From: Plantago ovata
Taxonomy: Eukaryota; Streptophyta; Magnoliopsida; Lamiales; Plantaginaceae
Direction of reading: 5' to 3'
Assembly (NCBI GenBank): GCA_028274465.1
Contig: CM051457.1
Coordinates: forward strand, 73,506,496 to 73,570,495
Length of the DNA: 64,000 nt
The notes under the pieces were generated by a model that was not told the DNA's origin, searched no databases, and saw only the letters and a list, made by a program, of their open reading frames with translations. The number at the start of each line of letters is the position of its first letter. The stretch's first letter is position 1. The position numbers and the translations under genes were made by a program. Shown here piece after piece: positions 32,661 to 42,431 of this stretch.

Positions 32661-33916
32661 TGATGAACGCGAGATTTGTCAGGTCCCGGTTCAGTCAAAT
32701 AAATTTGTTATTTAGCCAAAGGCAATCCACAACTACAACGAAAACCGTAGTGTAGTAGTAGAATGACTCGAGTGTCGTTCTCTCAGGACTATAACTAGCT
32801 TTATCTATTTAACAAGAGAATATAAAACAGCAGATAGAAAGCAATAGGGGGTTTTCAAGCAGATAATAGAGGTTGGTGATAGTATGGTCCTTCTTAACAT
32901 AATGGGTCGATAATCATGCATAAATTCCTCGGTCTTGCATAGAGATCTTTGAATCAATCTTGTGTCCTTGTTGCTAGTATTAAGCACTACGAAGATAATA
33001 TGGGTCTGACTCATCAACAACTAACGTCCTAATGTGTTCCGTAATTATTCAACACTACGAAGATAATTGGTCTGATTGGTTGACAAGTGTCCATGTGTGC
33101 ATAATAATCAATACAACATACGAGAATTTTGGTGTTCAACTGATCAACGAAATAAAGCAATGACACGGAGTATAATGCGCGATATAGCCATTAGCATGAT
33201 TATCTTCCCTCGCTAAGAATTCACATACTACCACCAACGATAAATTTAGCTACTCATAGGCATGCAATCAATAGCAATCATAGAAGAAAACATATTGAAA
33301 GAATATAAAATAAGTAGATAAAAGTTGTAAGATACAAAGTTACCGAAGGTTGTCAATCTCCGGATGATTGCGATCCTACGCGCTCCAATCTGCTATGAAA
33401 AAGTATCCCCTAAGCTACGGAACTCCCAGGAAAGGCCCCGGGAAGTTCCTCCCTAAAACTATAGAGAGAAGTGAGAAAGTAGGCTTGGAAAGATATGATT
33501 TTCGGAGAGAAAACTCGCAACTATATATAGGCCCGAAATTCCTCTGGGGCGGTTCGCCCCCCAGTGTAAACGCGGAATTTTTGCGTTTTCGACGCGGTTT
33601 TGGATTTCTTCACCTTTTCGGACTCGGTTTATGACTTCTAGTAGCCTTCTAACCTCCAGATTCGGCCCCTAGACTCCAAATCCTATCCGGAAACCTTCAG
33701 ATACTCCAAATATGCTTCTGGAACACCAATTCCTTGTAGACTTCAATATAAATGCCCGTAAATCTCCGAATTTCAACCAAAACCTGTAAAATAAAATCTA
33801 AAGGGAAACGTGACACTATACTAATAAAATGTACTAAAATATAGCTAAATTAACATAGAGGATATCTAAAATAGGTGAAAAAGACTCGAATGAAAGTGTA
33901 AAATACACATTCATCA
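32661..33916 (-). repeat. 3' LTR of LARD-H
   Basis: 1,256 bp with one GGGGCG-GTT-CGCCCC palindrome (33546-33560) next to a TATATATAG box. It pairs with 35760-37036. Confidence 0.94.
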
Positions 33917-35469
33917 AACTCCCCAAACCGAACCTTTGCTTGTCCTCAAGCAACTAAGCTATACTCTAATACAAAAAACATGCAAGACTCAAAAATGGAG
34001 TTTCATACCAAATAAAATGAACTAATCTACTGAATCTACCAAATAACATATGAACAAAAACCATATAAATCAAAGCATGAATATAGGTTGAAGAATACCT
34101 CGATTGACTTATACACACCCACATAAGCACTTATGTCAAGACAAGATAGTCCCTCGTAACATTCTCTACCTGGACCTAGTCAGTGACGACGTAATGATGC
34201 ATGCTAACATACGAATGGTTGCCCCGTGCCTATGAAACTGAGGACTTACTGCTGTTCCACCATGTTAAGACTTTCCCTCAAAAGAGGTCGAACCAGTACT
34301 GGCTCTCATCAAACGAAGGAGGGTTCCCTATAAAAGATAACACTCCCCTATTCTACCCATCTCTCAAGTAAAGTCTTAAACTTTTCACCACTTCCTGAAT
34401 GGCAGGACGAGGGTGGTCTAGAACAGATGACACTCAAGACAAAAAGATAAAAAATAGAAAAACACGATTACGAACATCACGAAAAATGGAAAAGACTCAA
34501 AACTTTGCTAAAAACTGCTATTTGGCTTTTCTTTTTTGGACCCTTCTTTGCTTTTTTTAGGGCCTTTTTTTTCTTTCCAGATTCTTTTCTCTTTTTCTCT
34601 TTTTTTTTTTTTTTCTGGAATTTTTCTTTCTTTTTTTTTCGATTTTTTTCTAGCCAGCAGTAGCATAACAAAAAAAGAAACAAAATGACTCACACGACTT
34701 CTCCAAACCTATTCGAAAGAATAGGTTGGAGTACAAAATTCACGGAAAAGAAAAATAAACTCACGATACGAAGAATGAAAAACAGAAATAAGTCGATGAT
34801 GGTGTAACCCCCTCCCCAAACCTATTCGGAAGAATAGGTTATAAACAAAGGATCACACAACCTCACACTACCTCCTTCCTAGGCATTTAGCAATCTCAAA
34901 GCATGGTGAAGACTTGTTGCCTCTTAGGTACATAATTACTCGGGAAAACAACCATAAGACCCTAACATGCATCATCCTATTATAAAGGCCTTCGTGAACT
35001 GCAGTAGAGAAAACACCACTAAGTGATGTCGAGACTACCTAGCTCAACTAAGTGCAATACATAAATGTGACAAGCCAAGCGAGAAAAACCTCAAACAAAT
35101 CCACAGAGATGAAGCATACGATTAATGGCATAGCTAGTTGATCTACCCAATAAAAAAGTTCAAAAATTCGGCAATAAACTCCATATAAAACATGCAAAAC
35201 TATCCTAGGATGAATGCAACCTAAAAAATCTAAGAAAGCAGTAAACGTGCAAATGTAATTAAAAAAACAAGACTATCCTACTCAACATCACAAAGCCAAA
35301 CAATACTTAACATCATGGTTCACATCCCATCCCCCTCATGAAACTTAAGCTAGTCCCTAGCAAAAGAGAATGAGTAAATAAAAAGTGATACTAGATGTTA
35401 CCGAACGGTTTGGCCTCGGTCGGCTGAGTATTAAAGAATGGACTCAAGAGTACCTCCCCACGGTGGCCG
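33917..35469 (-). other. LARD-H polypurine tract and non-coding domain
   Basis: Starts with the polypurine tract (33917-33930, sense CGGTTTGGGGAGTT) and then follows TRGAG-G 15407-16750 closely, including the polypyrimidine run (34516-34662) and two hairpins (34706-34727 loop GAAA, 34819-34840 loop GGAA). From about 35260 it departs from TRGAG-G. No coding region is visible. Confidence 0.75.
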
Positions 35470-35757
35470 TCATTCTCTTGGTCCGATGTAGCAAAGAGAC
35501 CTAGGAAGTCTCAAAGATCTCACCATGGTGAATGGACTGGTTTGCTTTGCAGGCATATCCAATAAGGACTTCATCAATAGGAGGACATTCACTTTGACTT
35601 CATCGAGGTGCTTGTTTAGTGGTGGCTCCTGTGTATCTTGCTTGTCAAGCTTTCCACCTCGGAGAAGTAGATTCACCTCTTTGTACTTAAGAACCTCAGT
35701 AGTAACGGAATGAAGTGGTTTTGGGTTGATGCGAATGTCTGCCGGCAATGGCGCCAA
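35470..35757 (-). pseudogene. Athila gag C-terminal fragment in LARD-H
   Basis: The frame contains EVNLLLRGGKL and LDEVKVNVLLLMKSLLDMPA, matching EVNLLFRGGKM and VEVNVPLLELIQNIPA of Athila-E Gag (residues 352-482). It begins inside the primer site itself, so the leader and most of gag have been deleted with a breakpoint at the primer site. It has no plausible own start codon. Confidence 0.7.
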
Positions 35758-35759
35758 TT
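35740..35759 (-). other. Partial primer binding site of LARD-H
   Basis: The sense strand reads TGGCGCCATTGCCGGC; the last bases of the Asp-tRNA site (GGGGA) are replaced by gag sequence, which marks the deletion breakpoint. Confidence 0.7.
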
Positions 35760-37036
35760 TGATGAACGCGAGATTTGTCAGGTCCCGGTTCAGTCAAATA
35801 AATTTGTTATTTAGCCAAAGGCAATCCACAACTACAACGAAAACCGTAGTGTAGTAGTAGAATGACTCGAGTGTCGTTCTCTCAGGACTATAACTAGCTT
35901 TATCTATTTAACAAGAGAATATAAAACAGCAGATAGAAAGCAATAGGGGGTTTTCAAGTAGATAATGGAGGTTGGTGATAGTATGGTCCTTCTTAACATA
36001 ATGGGTTGATAATCATGCATAAATTCCTCGGTCTTGCATAGAGATCTTTGAATCAATCTTGTGTCCTTGTTGCTAGTATTAAGCACTACGAAGATAATAT
36101 GGGTCTGACTCATCAACAACTAACGTCCTAATGTGTTCCGTAATTATTCAACACTACGAAGATAATTGGTCTGATTGGTTGACAAGTGTCCATGTGTGCA
36201 TAATAATCAATACAACATACGAGAATTTTGGTGTTCAACTGATCAACGAAATAAATCAATGACACGGAGTATAATGCGCGATATAGCCATTAGCATGATT
36301 ATCTTCTCTCGCTAAGAATTCACATAATACCACCAACGATAAATTTAGCTACTCATAGGCATGCAATCAATATCAATCATAGAAGAAAACATATTGAAAG
36401 AATATAAAATAAGTAGATAAAAGTTGTAAGATACAAAGTTACCGAAGGTTGTCAATCTCCGGATGATTGCGATCCTACGCGCTCCAATCTGCTATGAAAA
36501 AGTATCCCCTAAGCTACGGAACTCCCAGGACAGGCCCCGGGAAGTTCCTCCCTAAAACTATAGAGAGAGGTGAGAAAGTAGGCTTGGAAAGATATGATTT
36601 TCGGAGAGAAAACTCGCAACTATATATAGGCCCGAAATTCCTATGGGGCGGTTCGCCCGAGTGCTGGGGCGGTTCGCCCCCTAGTGTAAACGCGGAATTT
36701 TCGCGTTTTCGACGCGGTTTTGGATTTCTTCACCTTTTCGGACTCGGTTTATGACTTCTAGTAGCCTTCTAACCTCCAGATTCGGCCCCTAGACTCCAAA
36801 TCCTATCCGGAAACCTTCAGATACTCCAAATATGCTTCTGGAACACCAATTCCTTGTAGACTTCAATATAAATGCCCGTAAATCTCCGAATTTCAACCAA
36901 AACCTGTAAAATAAAATCTAAAGGGAAACATGACACTATTCTAATAAAATGTACTAAAATATAGCTAAATTAACATAGAGGATAGCTAAAATAGTTGAAA
37001 AAGACTCGAATGAAAGTGTAAAATACACATTCATCA
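35760..37036 (-). repeat. 5' LTR of LARD-H
   Basis: 1,277 bp. It differs from its partner chiefly by an additional GC palindrome: two units here (36645-36658 and 36666-36680), one in the partner. Confidence 0.94.
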
Positions 37037-39089
37037 GTTACTCCTTGCACAGCAAAGCTTATAGAGTTAACAACAAGAAAGCAAAAAAGATTAAAGAATC
37101 AGTGCATGTTGTTTTCCATGAGAAGAAACAAGGAGGTCCCACTGAAAAAGAAGTTTCAGAAAGTATGAAGAAGCTGATCATACAAGAACAGGAAGCTGAG
37201 AACGAGCTGAAAAAGCCAAACTCATTCAGCTCGATGACGATGAAAGGCCAAAGCCAAGTAATGACAAGATGAATATAGTTCATGACAAGGAATTTCCAGC
37301 AAAAGACTGAGTTTCTCCTGAGGTTGCTGAAATAGAGCAATCACCTGTGCCTACTGATGAGTTACCACAAACCAGCAATATTGATCAAGTAGTTTTTGAT
37401 GTACCAATACCAGTAGAGTCAAAACCAGAAACCAGTAGTGCTGAACAAGCACATGATGATGAGTCACGTGCTGAAATGCATACATATCCAGATCCTAAGA
37501 GCAGAAAACATGTTAACGAATGGATTAGAGATCATCCCTCTAAGGATATGATTGGTGATATTGACAAACGCCAAGTGACTAGATCCAAAGTCTCTACTAA
37601 CAAAGAACTTGCTGAAGAAGCAATGGTTGTTGAGGTAGAAGCTTTGTTCTCTTACTTTGTTTCAAAAATTGAACCCAAGACCATAGAAGAAGCTTTAAAG
37701 CATTCTGAATGGATCCAGGCAATGGAAGAAGAACTGGATCAATTCGAAAGGAACAAATTCTGGAAACTTGTACCCCTTGCTGAAGGAAAGAAAGCAATTG
37801 GTACTAAGTGAGTGTTCAGAAACAAGCTGAGCGAGTCTGGTGAAGTAACACGGAACAAAGCACATCTTGTTGCTCAAGGTTACTATCAGACTGAAGGATT
37901 GGACTATGATGAGTCATATGCTCCAGTTGCAAGATTGGATGCAATTAGACTTTTCTTGGCCTTTGCTGCTCATAATGACTTCATAGTTTACCAAATGGAT
38001 GTTAAAAGTGCATTTCTAAATGGTGAACTTGTTGAAGAAGTCTATCTAGAACAACCCCCTGGCTTTGAACTTCCCTCAGAAACCAAGATGGTATACAAGC
38101 TTCAGAAAGCTGTATATGGTCTAAAGCAAGCACCAAAAGCTTGGTATGATACATTGGCTAAGTTCTTGCTGGATAATGGTTTCAAGAAAGGTGAAGTTGA
38201 TAAAACTTTGTTTACCACGACCCATGATGGTAAAATACTTTTAGTCCAGATTTATGTGGATGACATAATATTTGGGTTTAAAGACAACCAACTTTGTGAT
38301 GATTTTGCCAAACTCATGACCAACAAGTTTGAAATGGAAGAGGAAGAAAAACCTGAAAAGATCCCTATGAGCGTTGGTACCAAATTGGGCCATACTAAAG
38401 AAGACAAAAGTGTCGATGAACACAAGTATAGGAAGCTCATTGGTTCCTTATTGTATTTAACAGCAAGTAGGACTGACATTCAGTATGTTGTTTGTGTGTG
38501 TGCAAGATTTCAATCTGATCCCAGATAATCACACTACAAGAAAGCTATCAAAATACTGAAATATGTCAAAGGTACAGTCAATGTTGGATTATGGTATCCA
38601 AAAGATTCTGGATTTAAATTGGTTGGTTATTTAGATGCTGATCATGGTGGATCAACTCTTGATCGAAAAAGTACCTCTGGAACTTGTCAGTTTCTAAGTA
38701 CTAGACTAATATCATGGTTCAGCAAGAAGCAAACCTGTGTTGCCAATTCATCCACTGAATCTGAATACATTGCAGCTGGTTGTTGTACTGCTCAAATCCT
38801 ATAGATTCAACAACAACTAAGAGATTATGGTATTTCTGCAAAGAAAACACCAATCTATTCTGATAATACAAGTGCTATTGCTATCACGCAAAATCCTAAG
38901 TTCCATTCCAGGACAAAGCACATTGATATTAGACGCCACTTTATTAGGGATCATGTGGAAAAAGGAGACATTGAGGTTGTCAAGATAGGTACTAATGATC
39001 AACTTGCTGACATCTTTACCAAGCCTCTTCCAGATAACAAGTTCGCAATGCTAAGGTATAACCTTGGATTGATTGAACTACCTCAGTAA
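37037..39089 (+). pseudogene. pol: SIRE-1 reverse transcriptase and RNase H
   Basis: Pol resumes after LARD-H at SLHSKAYRVNNKKAKK. From 37347 one frame runs to the stop at 39087-39089 with only three nonsense codons: TGA at 37809 and TAG at 38802, both at tryptophan codons, and TAA at 38526. RT motifs: [60 protein letters not shown] and the YVDD box in IYVDDIIFG. About 40 residues after NKFEM, including the GKLNYLLGLQV segment, are deleted. RNase H has DADHGGSTLDRKST, SSTESEYIAA and SDNTSAIA. It ends NLGLIELPQ. Confidence 0.9.
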
Positions 39090-39534
39090 AAGGGAACGTT
39101 CATTTGGTAGCAGAAACGGGTACTCAACAAGCCAAAATTGTGCTTAATTGTTCATTACAATCCCTTCAACGTACCTTTGTTTCATAAGAAAATTATGGTT
39201 CCTTTAAACGTTGGTTTCAAGTGTTTGCTGAAACAGGCATTCAACAAAAGTTCCTTCAAATTGGTCATTTGTTAGGAAACTTGATTACTTACTGAAACGG
39301 CACTCAGTAACGTAAGAACATGTTGATTGCTGACACGGGTATTCAGACAATTAAGAATACTGAAAAAGGTATTTAAGCATCAAAGATGCATTCTGAGATG
39401 GGAACTCTGCAAAGGGCATATTTGCTATTACTAAAAGAATTTACCTTAATATCTCAACACAAAAGAAAAGAATTTGCTGAGACGGGAACGGGAACTCAGA
39501 ATCTTTTTGGCCTTAAGAAAAGAGATATAAATTT
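39090..39534 (+). other. SIRE-1 hairpin array between pol and ORF3
   Basis: Hairpins with CTGAA-type arms follow pol: 39225-39247 (arms TTGCTGAA and TTCAACAA), 39289-39310 (TTACTGA/TCAGTAA, 7 bp) and 39325-39352 (GATTG-CTGA paired with TCAG-A-CAATT). Weaker units lie near 39111, 39355, 39390 and 39477. The same array, better preserved, is at 54156-54443 in SIRE-2. Confidence 0.75.
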
Positions 39535-39543
39535 AAGGGGGAA
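39535..39543 (+). other. Internal polypurine tract of SIRE-1
   Basis: AAGGGGGAA followed by TTTTCAGCAAAT is conserved at 54562-54570. It resembles the terminal tract AAAAAGGGGGAAACT at 45524-45538. Multiple polypurine tracts are a reported Sirevirus feature; this one could prime second-strand synthesis internally. Confidence 0.7.
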
Positions 39544-40090
39544 TTTTCAGCAAATACAAGGCTTATTACTTGATAAGTAAGTGCTAAAGTCAGAAAGTTC
39601 AAAATTTCGCTGAAAAGATTCTCTTTCACTTCAGCAAGCTATTAGCCACTGAAGTAATGGAGTAAATCCCTTGATTAAAGGTAAAATCTAATATGACGTT
39701 AATCTTGGCACATATACACCTGATAATAATCTTAACATGAAATACAATCGTGGCCTTTGATTAAAGTCAGTTGTTGATCCAGTGGTTAATCTCATAAAGT
39801 AAAAGCACGCTCTGGCGGTTCGAGTTAGTGGACCACTACGCATTAAATGCAAAGGACACCACTAACTCCATGTTCTCTGTTTTGCCCTTGCTGAGAACTC
39901 AAATTCATTGAGTATCTCACACAAACAGAGGTACTATATATAAGAGGAGTTGAACAAAGACAAAATTTTTAACTCCCAAATTTCCTTTTCTCTGCGAATT
40001 CACTAGCATGTGCTCTGAGAACACTGTACCTCCGGTCAAAAAACATATTTCTTCGTACGTTTGCTCCATTACTCACCCTACTATATAAAC
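39544..40090 (+). other. SIRE-1 ORF3 upstream region
   Basis: Non-coding stretch holding an inverted repeat (GTTAGTGG 39824-39831, CCACTAAC 39859-39866), the element GCATTAAATGCAAAG (39840-39854) also found in the LTR promoter, a TATA box (39935-39943) and a likely 5' untranslated region leading to the ORF3 ATG. Confidence 0.65.
39824..39943 (+). promoter_or_regulatory. Probable internal promoter for ORF3 of SIRE-1
   Basis: TATATATAA starts at 39935, exactly 156 bp before the ORF3 ATG at 40091. In SIRE-2 the TATA box is also exactly 156 bp before the ATG. The 15-nt element shared with the LTR promoter lies 95 bp upstream of the TATA box, between inverted repeats GTTAGTGG and CCACTAAC. Function is inference. 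Confidence 0.55.
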
Positions 40091-42039
40091 ATGGCTCCCA
40101 AAAGACAATCGTCAAGGGTTTCAAAAGCCTCAAAGGCAGACAGTGCTGGAACAAGTACTACTCCTACTCCGGCTGACACTCCGATACAAACTCCAACGGT
40201 TAACAAAGTGAAAATCGTTCTGTCAAACAACAAAATTTTACAGAGACCCATGCCTCCTGCATTTCTAAACACTGAAAAGTGTGAACAGATGATGCAATGG
40301 GGAGGTTTCTCCAAAGAGAAGTATATCAGATACTTCTATGAAAAAGAAATGACTTCTAAAAATCTTGAAGCTTTGAGCTACATAAATCAACAAGGTTTGC
40401 TCTATTTCATCACAGCCCATCCCAAAACGGTGAGTGTTGTAGATACGATGGAGTTTTACAACAACGTTGAGATCCAGTCAGTGACAGATGAACAAGGAAT
40501 CACTGAGGAAGTAATTTCCACAACTGTTCAAGGAAAACAAATCGTCCTGAAATGGACTGATTTAGCAACCATCTTTCAGATTCCAACCACTGGAACTAAA
40601 GATGACATTACTGCTACAGAGGACGAGATTAAAGCTTTCTATAGTGATGTTAGAAATAACAACATGAAGAAAAAATTGCCCCTGTAAATTGGGACAAATC
40701 AACAAAACGAAAGCATATCTCTTATTCTCTAGGACTAGTTGCTTTGCTGATCATCAAAGTCCTAGACTCCCAAGTTGGAGGAATTGACCAAGTCGGCCTG
40801 TAAAGATGGCATTTGCTGAAACATATCCATGAAGACGGATCTGACATAAACTGGGCAAAATACCTCTTCAACAGACTTGTTGAATGTATTGTGAAATTCA
40901 AAGTCAAGGTGGAAGACAACACTGTCTCACCTATGTACCCAGTTATGTATGGCTTAAAGATCTGCTACATCTTGAAACATTTCAAGATTACGCTCAGAAA
41001 CTCACTGCTTATAAACAAGTCAGTATGTAATGTGGGTAGATCTTTCTACAATCAGCACAAGCCCTTGGATGCTGACAAGAAGAAATCCAAGAAAGCAACT
41101 GACTCCAACGTTGCTGATGCTGATGTAGTTGCTGATACAAAAGCCTCCAACAAGAAAAGTAAGAAAAGGAAAGCTGATGATGATACCCAGACTGCTGCCT
41201 CATCAGCTGATCATGTCCCAAAGAAATCAAGGACAAAAACCTTCCCAAGGAAGAAGACAACTGCTAGGAAATCAGTTCCTATTGTCCATGATGTCCCTGA
41301 TGATGATACTCCAGGAGTTGCTGAAAAGAAACATGCTCAAGTGGTTGATGTAGAAGCACTTGCTGACACTTCTACTAGTCCAATTAATTTGAATACAATC
41401 ACTGAAGAAAGAAATCAAGGCAGTGGAAATGCAAATCCTGCCTTAGATAGAATTGATGATGTCTACATGGTAGATAATCTTGATGATAGTACACTTGAAC
41501 CAACAAGTGATATTGCTGCAGACCTAAGAAAGATTGTTATTGCTGAAGATGTTGCTAACAAAGCAACAGTTGAAAAAGAGACAGTTGTTGTACAAGCAAC
41601 TAGTCAAGAAAAGGAAGTTGTTGAAGAAACAGTTGCTGAAACAACAACTAGTCAAAACATTGAGTTTGCTAAAACTCAAAATGAAGTATCGTTCGACGAC
41701 GCATCACATGATGCTGAGAATGAAAGACCTAGTTCACTTGCTCCAGAAATTACTTCAATAGAAAAGATCCAATTGGTACTCACTGACATAAGCCAACAAA
41801 TGGACATGGAGATTGATGACAACTCCAACAAATCAGTGGATCTTATCATGACAAGTACTGAACTAAGAGGTCGAGATACTTCTGCTCAACCTGTCATTTC
41901 AGAGACAAGGGAGAATGCTGATAAAATACAGCTTTCTCAACAAGAGCATGAAAAGAAGTCTGCCGAAGATACGGTCCTAGATATTGAAGAGGCCAACGAT
42001 GCTGAAAGGACTGAGTCACTTCCTATTGTTCTTCGGCAG

Positions 42040-42114
42040 GTAGATAACTCATATATAGGCAAATCTTCTTTATTTGATACTTTATCATTAGCTAATATTA
42101 TTGTTTCTTTACAA
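42040..42114 (+). other. Intron-like segment 1 of SIRE-1 ORF3
   Basis: 75 bp after CAG, starting GTAGATAACT. The acceptor reads ACAA where the other copies have ACAG, so splicing here would be impaired. Confidence 0.5.
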
Positions 42115-42183
42115 ACTTCTCAAGATAAAAGACAGAAGCTTGCTGAGACTTCTGCACCATAATCAACAACTCCTGCTCAGCTG

Positions 42184-42255
42184 GTAGATGCAAATTTTGG
42201 TAAATTTACTAAGTTTAAAAACTTAGTACTTGTATCTAACAAAGTGTTATTTCAG
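42184..42255 (+). other. Intron-like segment 2 of SIRE-1 ORF3
   Basis: 72 bp, GTAGATG to TTATTTCAG, with internal arms ACTAAGTTT and AAACTTAGT. Preceded by CTG instead of CAG. Confidence 0.55.
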
Positions 42256-42350
42256 GATGATCAAACCAAGGAAGCTACCACAATTCCTGTTGAATTGAAT
42301 GTATAAATTGCACAACCAAGTGTGCAACATGAGCTTGCTGAAAACAACAG

Positions 42351-42431
42351 GTGATTGTAAATCACGAAACAGTTTTAGACTCTAAAACTACATTCTAAAA
42401 CATTCTTGAAACTAACATTGTCCTTTTTCAG
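42351..42431 (+). other. Intron-like segment 3 of SIRE-1 ORF3
   Basis: 81 bp from GTGATTGTAA to CTTTTTCAG, with internal arms AGTTTTAG and CTAAAACT around ACT. The donor is altered by a small insertion compared with SIRE-2 and SIRE-3. Confidence 0.5.

Larger units (their letters stand above)
32661..37036 (-). mobile_element. Non-autonomous Athila derivative LARD-H
   Basis: A 4,376-bp insertion with family C LTRs (32661-33916 and 35760-37036) and target duplication GTTAC (32656-32660, 37037-37041). The internal 1.84 kb has a polypurine tract, a long non-coding domain shared with TRGAG-G, a fragment of Athila gag and an incomplete primer site. It has no protease, RT, RNase H or integrase. Size and content fit a large retrotransposon derivative formed by internal deletion of an Athila element. 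Confidence 0.92.
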
